A DNA stretch of 64,000 bases from Ascidia mentula (taxonomy: Eukaryota; Chordata; Ascidiacea; Phlebobranchia; Ascidiidae): the NCBI GenBank assembly GCA_947561715.1, contig OX387201.1, positions 5,536,001 to 5,600,000 of the forward strand, read 5' to 3'. Below the pieces are notes generated by a model, which was not told where the DNA came from, made no database searches, and saw only the letters and a program-made list of their open reading frames with translations. Of this stretch, positions 42,772 through 55,599 are shown in pieces. Each line of letters starts with the position of its first letter. Within the stretch, counting starts at the first letter, position 1. A program made the position numbers and the translations under genes.

Positions 42772-44478
42772 TTTGGTCTTGATACGATCAACTGAATACA
42801 GCACGTCAGTAGGTTATGTCTTAACTGCATTTGTCAGTGTGAACGTATAGCCAAAACCCGCGCTTCTTTAAGTAGCTGCCGCTTGATTCGAAGCCCACTT
42901 AGAAACTGAAACTTAGCGCACCAATTGCAGCAAGCAATGTGTCCCTTTTTCAACGTGTTTAAAACTGGATGTTTTGAATTTTTTGTCTGTTTTCGAAACT
43001 CAAGTTGTTTCACAGTCTCGGATTTTTTTCGCCTCCAGAACAAAAAAATGCTGTTTTCGTTACCAAACAACCCCGACAATGTCTGATCAAGTGTAGGGCG
43101 TTACATAAAAACGTCCACATAAATGATAACACTGCCCTAAATATGACATCTGATAAAAAGGCTATACTCTCAAACTCAAAGTTAATCGATTAGTTTAACA
43201 CAAAATTAACAATTGCACGAGGACTTATAATCGAACTTCACAAAATCATCACCCGCAATCAATCAAAAACCAGGTGATGCCAGCAGGACATCAATTACTT
43301 TAGAATATAAACGTCGCAATACATGACATTATATATGGGAAATATGACATTGACAGATGCAGTAGTTTCTGTCATGGATAACAACTAACACCATATAATT
43401 GTTGCTGAAGACCTATTTGCGGCGAAACTACTTACTCGTGCGGTTGGTCTAGAAAGTTTTTGAATTTTTGTCTGTTTTTCTCGAAACCCGAAGCGCGTGA
43501 CGGGCTCGGCATTTATCTGGTCAGGACAAGGCAAGCGTTGTTTTCTTCAAGGAAATGTCGCGATGTCTGTTTTCCTCAAACATTCTAAACCATTGCGTGA
43601 ATCGATCGACTTAAAAATAAGAAGTTCAAGTTAATGAATTAAGCCTTCAACTTTTTGCTAATCAATTTATATTCCACTTGTGCTTTGGACCAAACAAATT
43701 TAATTTCGGGGGAGTTGCGGAAGGAGACGCGAAAACAAAAAAGATCACTTTTTTTCTGCAAGAATTTAGCTCAGGCACACTGGAGTTCAATGCTTACAGC
43801 CTATCTACTTCTATTCGTAATTGTATTTTCCACCCATTTTAAATAAGTCAGAATGTTATAGGCTAATAGTGCTGAAAATCAGACAAAGAAGGTTTTTTGT
43901 GTCCTAACCTCCTCGCCCCATGCTGGACCCATTGTCGCAGGAATGCTGGACCCGATTCTATATTAAAGTGTGGCGTGGTGGATAGGGAAGAGAGGGGTTG
44001 GAGGTCTTTGAATCAGTCGATCCTGCGCCCACACTAAAATACATACATGTAGGCTTGGTCACTTTATTTTAATAAAAGTTAATGTCAGTTTTCGCAGGCA
44101 AAATTCCAAATTCAAAATTCGGTTTCTGAACTTGCTTCTTAAACCGTGGCCCACCCTTTTAAACGCGGGCTCAAATCGTGTCATCAAAGTTGATCAACTA
44201 AATCTAGTTTATGAAATAATAAATATGTTAGTCTCGAGTAAAAAATTATATTCTGGGAACATTTTTTGTACTTATAAAGGAAAAGATTTGGCATTTTATA
44301 AGATCAAAAGAACAAAGGAAATACTTGCTACCGAAAAAGTTATTTGTGATTTTTATGCTTGTTTGTTGAGTGACGTTTCAGGATTTGCATCAATGCATTT
44401 TCAGGTGGAATCGGAAACCTAACAAGTAAAACAACATTATCCAACTGTTGTTTTTGCATCTTTGTACAGGTTTTAGCA
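42772..44478. other. Divergent intergenic region between KAP and TMEM241 genes
   Basis: Holds both promoters by position, though no core element was identified. A minus-strand exon-like piece, 43512-43436, starts MPSPSRASGFEKNRQKFKNF and ends at a good GTAAGT donor, but it does not join the KAP exons in frame. A related stretch lies at 43027-42961 (shared TTGTCTGTTTT and TCGAAA context), so part of this leader region seems duplicated. The rest is unremarkable. Confidence 0.4.
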
Positions 44479-44544
44479 ATGCCTGCAACTGCAAGGTTTT
44501 GGTGTGCGGTAAATATGCCACCGTGATATCTGGGATAAATCGCA

Positions 44545-45712
44545 ATGCAGGTGCGACACAACATCGCAGACTATGCCACCTACTGTGTTCTTTACATGAC
44601 TGCAGTCCTGTGCAACAAATACGTCTTAACTTCTCTGGGTTTTCAATATCCAACACTATTTCAGGGGTGGCAGACGTTGGTGGCGTTTTTTCTTATCTGT
44701 ATCTATTCAGGTAAGGCATATGCTGTATGTAAGCCAAAACTTTGATTTGCCATAACTTTTAAAAGCAATTTTAGTTATTGTTTTATGTTGTATCTGAATG
44801 TTCAAAATGATGTTAAATTCTACTTGTAGAACACCTTTCCATATGTCTATACAATAAATTATGTTTCCATCGCAAACTATTTTAATACTGATTGCATTTA
44901 CTAACATCAAAAAATAAATTTCCATTCATTTGATTGCAGGAAACCAACTTCAAAACCTCACTTTGTCAGAGCTTGTGCCATGGATTCCAGCCATGTTCCT
45001 TTATGTTGGAAGCATTTTTTCTGGTTCAAAGGCTCTTGCCCACACTTCCATTCCTGTGTTTTTACTAAGCCATGGTGCAAGTGATGTAATATTAATAATT
45101 TGTGATGACCATCTACCTTCCAGTGCGGTCCATCTTGGCATTCCATTAAAGCTTTCAGCACTCATGCTTGGGTTGTGGAGCATTCACTATGAAATGCCAA
45201 TGCTTGATCTTTCCTGGATTCTGATTCATGCTGTGTTTTCAGGTGCCTACAGAGCTGTGGCATTTTGGTATACAAACCCCAATTGGCCATATTCTGGTCT
45301 GACAGCAGTGCAAAGACAAACCCTCAACAACCTGATCGGTTTTGTCACCTTACTTTCATTTGCTTTTATTCTTGGTCATCACATAACTGCCACAAACCAT
45401 TTTCCACATCTAGGCAATGCAAATTTTTATGTTGGGTGCATTTGTAGTGGTGTCTTGGGCTGGGCTGTCAGCCAAATGTGGAATAAAGTGACGCCTGGAA
45501 GTTTAAACTCCACTTCTCAAATGGTCCAAATGGCTGCTAAGGTTGTCACCCTGCTTGCTTCAATGCATTTGTTTCCTGTTACTCATACACTGCTTTTGTG
45601 GAGTGCAATTGTCTGTGGTGTGGCTGGTGATATTCTACACATTTTAGGCAGTATGTTCCAAGAATCTGATGATTTGAGTCATGAAGTACGAGATATACTA
45701 ATTGGAACTTAA
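44545..45712 (+). CDS. TMEM241: TMEM241-like nucleotide-sugar transporter family protein
   Basis: Multi-pass membrane protein related to the VRG4-like GDP-mannose/nucleotide-sugar transporters; the vertebrate member acts in the Golgi. Two exons, 44545-44710 and 44940-45712, give 312 residues (human about 296). The signature CNKYVLTSLGFQYPTLFQGWQ near the start matches the family almost residue for residue. It is followed by FLYVGSIFSGSKALAHTSIPVF and about eight to ten hydrophobic segments. An alternative start exists: ATG at 44479, encoding MPATARFWCA, spliced in phase over a 42-nt intron (44509-44550) that would remove the ATG used here. An acceptor-like TTTGTACAG at 44461-44469 precedes both. 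The gene is divergent from the KAP gene and convergent with the reductase gene. Confidence 0.9.
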
Positions 45713-46220
45713 AGGTTTTTATGTCTGTGGTAATTGGTGCACATTAAATCACTATGCATTTCAATGACCTGCTTCATTTTCTATCTAGTATTGCCATGTT
45801 ATTGTTGTGTAAGCTGCATTTATTGTGCAATAAATACATAGTTTACATATTACACTGTTTTTTTTTCAAAAATCCACTTGTTGTGTCCAACTGTACATCA
45901 TTTATTTTCGTTGGTTAACCATGAAGTGCAAGCTGCAGTCTCATTGCTGTGTGGAATTAATTGTAATGAATCTTTTAGGTTTGGTTAATTAATGTATTCT
46001 AGATAGGCAACTCATCAGGGGCACATAACACACTGCACACAACATGCAACAGCATTGGAAAGCTACACTGGAATGATTCAACAAAGAAAAGCAATGTCAA
46101 TCACAATTTTGAATACTGTGGACTTGAAAAATGAAAATGCATTTTTTTTACAATATTAACAGAAACAATTCAGCATCCAAATAGTAGCTCGTATTAAAAT
46201 TCTTGAAGACTCTGATAATG
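45713..46220. other. Convergent 3' ends of TMEM241 and CYB5R genes
   Basis: The plus-strand poly(A) signal AATAAA at 45829-45834, 117 nt after the TMEM241 stop, probably ends that transcript. No minus-strand signal was assigned to the reductase. No genes. Confidence 0.5.
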
Positions 46221-47593
46221 TTAATACTGCACAACACGATTACTCATATGGCCAGCTTTCTCCAGATTTGGTAAGCATGCTCTTTCCACCATAGGTTTAG
46301 GTCCACACAAAAACACCATGGTGTCTAGGCCAGGTGCTGGTAGATGATCTCTAACCATCTGTTCGTCAATGAAGCCGGTTGAGTACTTCCACCCTGTGTG
46401 TTTACAAAACATTCTACGATTGATGGCTTTGCTCGCTGTCAGTCAGCCATAAATATTTTACCAGTTGGTGCGCGATCCAATGTGTACCATAACTTGAAAT
46501 GCCCTGGGTCTTTTGAAACACACTCCTCTAATTCCTTTCGCACCAAGATGTCATCTTCACTCTAGTAAAACAACTTGTAAGATCAAACAAACAACTTTAG
46601 AAATAATAATGGGGATATATTACCTGATTGGCAAATATCAACCACAACTTGGTTTTGTCAGTTGGATCTTTCAAACATTGCCGGATCAGCTGCAACATTG
46701 GAGTAATACCTGTGCCACCGGCAATCATTCCAATCTACACATCACAAAATACACCAATCAAGTTTTGTTTACTCATTACGAAAGGACATACACACCATCT
46801 TTGCCCGCTTGCCATATGAAAGGCCATCTTTCACATATCGCACAGAGAACAGTCCCTTGGTTTTGTACTTAATCAGACCACCAGGTCCTCTGACATCAAC
46901 AGTCTGACCTAGCGGTAAATTTTCAAGATATTGGGACATTTTTCCACCATCTGGATATTTGGGATGTTGGTTTCTAAAATAAACCTGCAACAAGGCAACG
47001 TTGTTGAAGACTATGCATCCTCTGAAGAAATTAAGCAATCACACCTTGATGACCAAATCCATATGACCTTTGTCATCATCAGAGGTTACTGGTGTGTATG
47101 GTCGAACCACAAGCTTACCATCAATGTTGGCTGATAGATAGACATGCTTTCCAACATCCAAACCAAGCACATGGTTTTTGGATGGAAGCTCAAATACAAA
47201 CTTTCTGCAGAAAACAACCAAATGGCATAAGAAAGGACAGGAAAGAAAATTTATCAATACAGCATGTCGCCTAAAATTATTACTCAAAGCGGATACAGTA
47301 GTTTTGTTATCTTTGCATAACAATACCATATGCTCACCTTGTATTGTGGCTTACTCTGTCCTTGCGCACAAGTTTTAGGGGGTACTTGGTTTCCTCATTC
47401 AGTAAGGTTTTTGGTGCTTGTTTGTCTCCCAACTGACAATGCGCATATGCAACGGCGGCAGTTGTGGCAACAGCCGCCAAACCAAACCTCACGTAAGCGG
47501 CTGTCGTCTAAAATTTGCAGCAGATTATTAACTTTAAGGGAAGAACCCAAAACATCAAATAAAATCACTTACCGGTGGGGCAACATCAGCCAT
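46221..47593 (-). CDS. CYB5R: NADH-cytochrome b5 reductase
   Basis: FAD flavoenzyme that passes electrons from NADH to cytochrome b5 for fatty-acid desaturation and sterol synthesis, anchored on ER or outer mitochondrial membrane. Seven exons, 47593-47573, 47507-47338, 47204-47045, 46984-46796, 46734-46624, 46561-46462, 46393-46221, give 307 residues (human CYB5R3 about 301). The N-terminus MADVAPP plus the small-residue hydrophobic stretch [18 protein letters not shown] looks like a membrane anchor. The FAD motif [10 protein letters not shown] (98-107), the NADH-binding [14 protein letters not shown] (182-195) and the C-terminal [10 protein letters not shown] are all present. I cannot tell which paralogue (CYB5R1, 2 or 3) it corresponds to; invertebrates often have one. 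Confidence 0.95.
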
Positions 47594-48423
47594 GGTTTTG
47601 TTAAAACTTGTATTCTCTGCTAACTTACGGCGTCAAACACTAAAAACTAAACTAGCCTTTGCGCAGATACAACTTACCCGGGCGTTACCCTTGGTGGAAA
47701 CGGCTGACTCAGCGACGTAGTCAGGCGGTACGGGTGCGTTTTACGAGGCAACATTTGTGCCACAGCAAACTTTGCAATTCCAACTAACGACTTGTATCAA
47801 GTAAACAAACCTACTCGCGTATCGCAGACTCTTGTATTGGCGGCGAAAAAAATTAAAGTCATCAAACAGAATCGCACAGGCTGGGGTTACCAACGACAAA
47901 CAAAAAAGGAAGGCACCGACAATATATGAAAGAGGTTAGTTGCAAGCTCGATAAAGCACTTCGCACACAACAAAAAAAAAACAACAACAGCTACTCACAT
48001 TTTTGCTGAAAACACGATCAATGAAGCAATCGTTAATGACATACCAAGCAAGCACCTTGTGTGGCAAGCGCTTGTGAAATAAAGCAGACTTGAATTGGGT
48101 ACCGTTTAACGGCCGTGTAATAAAAACATGCTTAGCACCATTAAATTTGCAAACAGTGTGGCTACGGAACAGCAATCAGCACAGTTTTGATCACGTTAGC
48201 TTCGACTTCGCAACACTGGGGGACAAAGCAGCTCCTTAGATCACAGTTCTTTTCTCTACGGCATGGTCTCTGTGAATGGCACTTTAACCTTCGTAATACT
48301 GTGTTCTCATTTGTGCCTAAAAAAGTTTGGAAAGAAATCAAATTTAACACCTGGTTATTCAATATGTGGAGATTGGGAATGCTTGGTTCACTAAAAACCC
48401 ATCGTGGCAAACCCTAAAACCCC
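47594..48423. other. Gap between CYB5R 5' end and merlin 3' end
   Basis: Both flanking genes are on the minus strand, so this holds the merlin 3' UTR and the reductase promoter. A minus-strand open frame at 47936-48175 has no family features. Nothing else supported. Confidence 0.5.
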
Positions 48424-51400
48424 TTAGTCATGAAATCCGAAGCGTGACGTCACACGCTTCGGTTGCCAAGCGAGTCGAAAATTGTCAAGCACCTCGTTAT
48501 GTGGCATGTACATCTGCTCCGGGATGTGCTGAGCAGCGCTGGGTGGAAAACTTTGAACTCCATGCTCGTCGAACTTCAAAAACTCCAGTTCTGAGCGAAG
48601 TGATTGTAGTTGCTTCTCGATATTGCGTGTTTTCAACTGATATTCCACTCTGAAACGGCACTGGCTCCGTTATAGAACATTAATTTACTGTGACACAGGA
48701 ATCAGACAAAACCTATGCACACAGGGCGGACGCATGTGCGTGCCATTTTAAAACTTTGGACCTTTCATGAACAAATTATCCACAAACATATCGTTTATAA
48801 TCGCTGTTGTGAATCAGAATTTTTACATAAAAATAGCATTTAACTTACCGTTCCTTCTCGATCTCTTGCGAGAGTTGATGCATGTCGACATTGCCAGCTG
48901 CAACCATGTCACCGCTGTTCCTTTTGAGGACTTCGCTGCTGTCAGACAGGCCGACGGTGCTACTGCCGGGTGAGTACATGTGGTAGGACGCCGGCTGGTG
49001 GACGTTGGTGGGCATGGATACGGAAGATGTGTGGCCAGGTTGGTTGGTGGCGTGGCCTTGTGCGTGTCCATGTGACTGATTTACTTGCATCCCGTAACCA
49101 TTATGTGGCATGCTGGCGGACGTATTCGGCGACTGGTGTTGCTGTAATTATTTTGGATAGTGAAGTGAACGACTTTTCAATGTAACGTCATTCAAATTAT
49201 TGCCAAACACACATTTGCCGACATTTTATTTTTATCGTTTGGTTTTGGAGTCTGCTGTTGCTAAACTATTATATGCCACCATATATATATGATGTAAATA
49301 AAAACATCCGTATTCTGCACTTGTTTTATAATCACCAAAAAACTCACGAGGTTGTTGTTTTGCTGCCAGATTTTCATGTTGGCCTCGGCGAGCGCTTTCT
49401 TCAAGTTGTGCATTTCGTCTCTCATCTTCTCGGTCTCGACGTCGCTAAAAAAATGGGCCGTTTGTATTTGCAGCGCGATTTATTTTACGGTGCTGAAAGT
49501 AAGCTGAAATGGTCTGGTACGCCATTCCGGTAAGAATTTAACTGCTTTTTTGTCCCAAGAAGTCATGAGAAATTTAAATTAAGTTTATTTTTTCCTGTAA
49601 ATTAAATCGTTTCGGTCAGTATTTGACTTTCAACCGTGTTATTATTTACTTACTGATTTCTTGTGGCTTCGGACAGCTGCTGTGTGAGTTGGTCGTACTT
49701 GTGAAGTCGTTGCTTCAGGTGATGATTCGTTTCTTGAAGCTGAAACCAAAATCACCAAACCTTTTTTTTTGAAAACATGTCTGTGTTTCTTAAACATACC
49801 TTGCTTATTTCGGCTTTCAACTTCTGTATTTCCACGTCCTCCTGACTAACTTTTATGTTCAGCAGCATGCTCTCCTCTGCCGACACTTTGGTTTTCTCAG
49901 AAAGCAGCTCGTTTGCGTCTTCGGACTTGCGCTGATTAACAAATAAAAAATCAGCGACATTTGACTCTTTAATTGTGACAGATCAAAACTTTACAAGAAT
50001 AAACAGTGTTACCTAAACTAATTGCACACACTTTAAGGCATGGTAACATTAAGTTATGCCACAATATGAGGCATGGCAACAGTAGGTCTCGCCACAATAT
50101 GCTTTTTGCGAAGGTCAGCATTTGCATCAAAAGTATATCAAAGGTTTTTTTTTTGACAAAGACTACATCGATTCCTACGGAGCTAATTCACCTAAAATTT
50201 CGTTACATAAACACACCAAAGAATCAAGAATTGCATTATTTTCTTCTTGCATCTGTTTCAGTTTTTCTTCCAACTCGTCTTTCTCGTGCTGAACTTGAAT
50301 TCGAAGATCTTTCTCCCGTTTCAATCTGTTCCTTTCCGACTTTCAAAAAAGACACATCATCAGCAAACTTTCGGTGCATCAAAAATGGCCATAATACAGG
50401 CTATTTGCGTAAAATAAATTTAGCATGCATGCTTTTTGGGAAAAAACATTACGCTATATCAGAAACACAAATTCATCATTGACTTTTATACTGTCGAGTT
50501 AAATTAAATAGCACTAAACACACTTGTTGATTGAAGATACCTGCTTTCTGGCTTTCTCTTCTTTAGCCTGTGCCTTCATCTGTTGTATCTCCATGCTGTC
50601 AACCCTTCTCCTTTGCATGAAAATATCGTGGCTTCCTTTGCATAGATCCAAAATCTATTGCATAAATGGTGTACATAAGGTATAACAGAAAGTATTCTGC
50701 ATAATCAGTTTCATTTTCATCTACAAAACATACTAGCTTGCTTGTGTCAGGATCATCAGTAAAAAATGAAATTTCCTCCACTGCATTGTCAATGTTGGTG
50801 GATGATGTCATTATGCTTGGTCGAATTCGCCCCAGGGTGCCTGTGTAGTTACAAGAGGCACTTGCCAAATACTGACAATCACCGGACAAAATGTATATTG
50901 TTTATGCCTAATTGCTTTAAAGATATTTTTTTATATAATTGGTATATATTGTAGCACTACAAGTACCAGCATATTGCCTAAGGAACCAAAAGAATGTTTG
51001 TGGTCACTTGTCTATGTTAAATATGTAACAGTTGGACAACAAACATGATTTCAAGGTGCTTGCCTTACAGGTTGAGCCAAAGTGACTTGCAATACCATAT
51101 TGTGCAATTCTAACAACATTTAACGACCCCATTCAGGACAAAACTTACCACCAGCGGGTGGAAGGGTGGTTTGTTTGATTATGAATTTGTTGCCCGAAAA
51201 GGACATGTCAGACAACTCGCTCCACTGATAAGCATTTATTGGGGTCATCTTATTGCTCTTCGGATACAAACAAACTGACTTAGCATTAACTCCCAGCCAC
51301 ATCTCAGTTCCATTTACGTCCTTTACAAAATTCACAAAACCTGTTTTACTAAAACTGTTGTTAGAGATAAGACAGGTTCGTTTCTGCATTTATATGTATT

Positions 51401-53077
51401 GTTTATGATGCAGAAACTGATGATGCCAATGGAGACTGAACCAATTTTTAATAATTAAAAGAACTACCTGATTTCAATCGAAAACATTGTTACTAAACAC
51501 AAAATCTCACCTTTATGTTAAAGTAGTTTACACCACACATCTCTAGATCTTGCACAATCTTCAAGTATTCCAATTCAGCTTCATCTCGTGTCAGACCATG
51601 GTGTTGGGCATACCTAGAATTATTGGTAATATAAATGGAAATATTCACCAAGCAGACTATTATGAATAAATAAAAAAAATTTTTTTTAAAAAAACATTTT
51701 ATTTTGACTTTTCACCTCCAGATATTTCGCACCCAACATTTAATTTATTTAGTAAATTCAGTGGACAAATTTCAAGTAATAATAAATATGCTCCAAATTT
51801 CATAATTCTACTTCCATTCACAATTACCAGTTGGTTATTTGTTCCTCCCACATAGATCCAGTCATGGTCTGAAATTCATCCAGGACATATTGTGGAAGAA
51901 GATGCTCGTCCACCAAGAAGCCAGGCTTGTGTACATCCGGATCATAATCGCCAAACTTGGAAATAGATTTTGCTACAGCACTATCGACACATTTAGGATT
52001 TTTTAACTCACCTTAGCCTGTACAGCATAAGAAGCCAACAAAATTGATGCTTCTGGTTGACAAATTAGGTCTTCGTTTAGAATTTGTTGTTGAAACTAAA
52101 ACAAAGATACAAAAAGTAAGAACCTTCCAAAAGTGTAGTGGTGACATTTCTACCTCAAACAACACATGAAATATTGAGGTCTTGGGTGGTTATTACTGGT
52201 ATTTTTTGCAAAAAAAACTATCAAATTCCTTTTTTCACAAACCTAAATGTATTTAAATCTCTTACTTGCAAGAAAAACATGTGTCTGGTAACTTCTTGAA
52301 TAAGGTCCTCTTCCAACGCCTCAGGATAAAACTTTGCAAGAAACTTCAAAGGTATGTAACCTTCATCACTTTTCTGAATGTTTTGATCCACAATCTTTGA
52401 TCACAATAATTATTTTCAATCAAACACCGAAAGGTAACAGAGCATTACACACAACACAAACAGAGCAACACAACCAGGTAATATAATCAGCTCCTAAAAT
52501 ATTCTGCATCTACAAGAGAAAAATCAGTATATACATATGAACACAACTCACAGCTTTATAAATCTTCAAGACAAACCAACAATTTCGTAGCAGTTACATG
52601 GGCTATATTTTTGTCTTTAAACTCAGTACAATTTAACAAACTGTTTTTTACCTTTTTGTCTAGTTTGAGCCAAGCTTCCCGATTGTTGCTGTCTGTACAA
52701 CAAAGTCCGAAATACCAAGTTTCACGAAGACCAATAGTGTGGCAAACAAGATCAAAAACATGCTTTATTTTTGCCATTTGATCAACACTGTAAATAAAAC
52801 ACAATCTTTATATGGGGAAAACTTACAATAAGTTTGGTTATTGTGTGAAAAAATGTAGCCAGGAAAAAGAAGGGAAATAAAGTGGTTAAGTTTGTAATCA
52901 AGCAAAAACCAAATACTGTGGCGTGCTTGCTCTTTAATACGTTGCTACAATACAACTATAATGTTGGTTCTAAGACAAACTTGATGTCACTTACCTAAAT
53001 TCTAGGTCAGCATCCAACGTCGAAATGCGAACAGAAATTAGCCTGGACCGCTTCTTTTTCAATAAGTTAAGCGGCAT
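48424..53077 (-). CDS. NF2: Merlin (neurofibromin 2), FERM-domain tumour suppressor
   Basis: Links membrane receptors to the actin cortex and restrains growth through the Hippo pathway. Fifteen exons in one frame give about 650 residues: 53077-52995, 52787-52652, 52394-52266, 52095-52012, 51955-51828, 51613-51511, 51320-51149, 50780-50734, 50654-50541, 50339-50217, 49931-49800, 49739-49654, 49444-49348, 49141-48849, 48649-48424. FERM covers about 1-300 ([56 protein letters not shown]), then [19 protein letters not shown] and a central coiled coil. The tail begins [15 protein letters not shown], like merlin rather than ezrin/radixin/moesin. It lacks the C-terminal actin-binding end of ERM proteins, which supports merlin. 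Exon 49141-48849 adds a Gln/His/Ser/Pro-rich linker longer than the human one. Human is 595 residues. Confidence 0.93.
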
Positions 53078-53685
53078 CTTGCTAACTGTTACAAACCTGA
53101 AAAGATACCTCAATAAAGTTAGAAATAAATGGAGCACCTTTGTTTTATGAGCACACCTTAAACGGTAGGCTATATAGTGTTTTGAATCAAAATCGCAGTA
53201 AGGAACCAATGACCAAAATGACCAAAACACACAACAACAACGACGAAATGGGCGCACCGTAGCGTTACCCAAAGACACGCATGGCTAGATATATGACCAA
53301 ATAAGAATAGTGAATTGAAGCAAGAATATACATAAATATTTGCGTGATAGCCGATGATATTTAAACCACCTGTGAAAACTAAAATAAGAAAATATTGCAA
53401 TGAATTTTTCCGAGGGAACTGCACAGATTGTGCTTTCAGTTTGATTTGTTTCGTGAATAACCAGGAAACATCCCCTGTTCGTTAAAATGCTAATGTTCAT
53501 TCTTCAGTGTATTTATGACGAAGTGTATTAATGAGGTTTATTAGGAATATTCAAGTTAATTCAACATCTGTTTGTTTTAGTTTGTTCGTGAACGGCAAAA
53601 GAATGTAGTGGACACAGAACACTTGGTGATCTGTGCTGTTCCAACTGATTAAAAATTTTTTGTCAATACTGGAAAAGAACGTTTT
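53078..53685. other. Intergenic, upstream of merlin
   Basis: A+T-rich. Minus-strand open frames at 53170-53500 overlap in two frames and show no family features. Likely merlin promoter and leader. Confidence 0.45.
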
Positions 53686-54215
53686 TATCTGGTATAGTTT
53701 CACTTGTTACAACACTTTAATAGTAGGAGAAGACAAGTGCCAGATAATGGGTGTGTAAGCTTTTTGCCTACTGTATTGCGGTATAGACTCTTTAATTAAC
53801 TCTGCTTCGGTGGCGCTAACGTGAGAGTCTCAATAATTGTTGAACCAAAATCTGTCGACCTATCTCTCTGTCGGTTTCACCAGCAAACACTTGAATCCTG
53901 ATAAACAGTTTATTATCAGGCTGTGGGAATAGAGCCCGAATCAGAGAACAGCTGTATAGTCTCAGTTATCTGGTATAGTTTCACTTGTTACAACACTTTA
54001 ATAGTAGGAGAAGACAAGTGCCAGATAATGGGTGTGTAAGCTTTTTGCCTACTGTATTGCGGTATAGACTCTTTAATTAACTCTGCTTCGGTGGCGCTAA
54101 CGTGAGAGTCTCAATAATTGTTGAACCAAAATCTGTCGACCTATCTCTCTGTCGGTTTCACCAGCAAACACTTGAATCCTGATAAACAGTTTATTATCAG
54201 GCTGTGGGAATAGAG
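53686..54215. repeat. Perfect 249-bp direct duplication
   Basis: 53686-53934 and 53967-54215 read identically, with a 32-bp spacer (offset 281). Each copy has at its left end a short inverted pair (TATCTGG and CACTTGT against ACAAGTG and CCAGATA), and near its right end the palindrome CCTGATAA - 8 nt - TTATCAGG. No gene. Identity implies a recent duplication or gene conversion, or an assembly artefact. Confidence 0.9.
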
Positions 54216-54299
54216 TCACCGAATAGAAGATCAAAGATTGAACGCTGATTCCGAATAAAGTAGAAACGAGCCTAATGCAAATAGCCAAATCAACAGGCG

Positions 54300-54600
54300 C
54301 ATGTGACTATTTTTACTTGGACTATCGGAAGCTTATTGGTTGGTTTAATCACGTGCCGTAGCCTACATCACTTGGGCTAATATATAATACAAGAACAAAG
54401 ATGTGGTGAGCACGGGCGAACATTGTATGTGGCATACAGAGTGTTGAATGAATCACTTTACTTGAAAACAAACGATAATTAAAACATTTGGGTCACATTA
54501 TAGGATTATGTTTACACTTGGGTCGGTAGTTAAGAAATATACAATGCATCATGTAACGGGGCTTGCAATGCTTGTGCGATGCAAAAGAGTGAAATGTACT
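54300..54600. repeat. Diverged partial copy of the 14-kb/56-kb repeat family
   Basis: 54440-54600 shares long blocks with 56280-56420, including GAATCACTTTACT, ACATTTGGGT-like sequence and TTTACACTTGGGTCGG. A CACGTG with a nearby CCAAT-like inverse at 54330-54355 sits where the other copies have theirs. No coding remnant was seen in this copy. Confidence 0.6.
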
Positions 54601-55276
54601 TTAAACAAAACAACAAGAATACAATACATCGGTTGTAATTCATATTTTGCAGGTTGATTCTGGCATTTCAAAATTATTGGCGAAAAATATAATTTGACAA
54701 GTAATTAAACCATACGAGAAATTTGCTAATCAGAAGTTACATGCTCCATGAAAACGAAACAACACCAAACTGTATTGTAAATAGTGCGGGAGAGTGATAG
54801 GGAGTAGAGAGTTGCGTTGCGGCTGACCTTATTGTTTGCAGCAAAGGTAATAGACAATGAAGAGTGGGGTTGTGGCTGACCTTGTTGGCAGCAAAAGAAA
54901 ACCAAGTCCCGTATTTGTGTGTACAGTAGTTCGTTTGAGGGTTTAAATCCACACTTTGCCTCTAAACGACACCCTTATCGCAGAAAAAAGGTGTTGGTCA
55001 CAAACTGTTCGACGACCTTACATATGCGTTACCGTATAATACAAATGAAAACATGCACAATACTGAACTAAGTTGTCCTCCTGGGTCCGTTGCATTGTTC
55101 GACGGATCACCATCAATGCGAAAAAAAGTGATGTACTTTTCAGAAGGCGAATTATAAACACAAGCGTGAAAAACATGTTATATATATATACGTTTAAATA
55201 CGAATTACAGCATGGTTTTCGGCGCGTTTAGAGTTCGCATGGGCGATCGTCGCCAAAATTGTTTGTACATTGCACC

Positions 55277-55590
55277 TCACGGGCTGTGGGTGTCCTCTGG
55301 TTCGCTGTCAGTCCATGGGCTGAGGGCATCATCTGGTTCGCTGTCAATCCATGGGATGAGAGCATCCTCTGGTAGGCTGTCAATCCATGGGCTGAGGGCA
55401 TCCTCTGGTTCGCTGTAAGTCCATGGGCTGAGGGCATCCTGTGGTTCGCTGTCAATCCATGGGCTGAGGGCATCCTCTGGTTCGCTATCAATCCATGGGC
55501 TGAGGGCATCATGGTTCGCTGTCAATCCATGGGCTGGGTTGGGCATCCTCTGGTTCAATGTCAGTCCACGGGCTGTGAGTGTCTTCTGGT
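55277..55590. repeat. 36-bp minisatellite, about nine copies
   Basis: Units of the type GGGCTGAGGGCATCCTCTGG followed by TTCGCTGTCAATCCAT, with scattered substitutions and some length variation. Read on the minus strand the period is 12 residues (DSEPEDALSPWI-like), acidic and Pro/Trp-containing. It sits directly after the coding remnant at 55600-55811. This element is treated as a fossil and its condition is given only as degraded. Confidence 0.85.
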
Positions 55591-55599
55591 TCTTCTTCT

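Noticed and set aside
44132-44422. Plus-strand frame of 96 codons ahead of TMEM241
   Set aside because: Does not join the TMEM241 exons in frame and matches no family.
53900-53923. Histone-type 3' stem-loop at CCTGATAA...TTATCAGG
   Set aside because: Sequence does not fit the conserved histone stem, and no histone gene is near.
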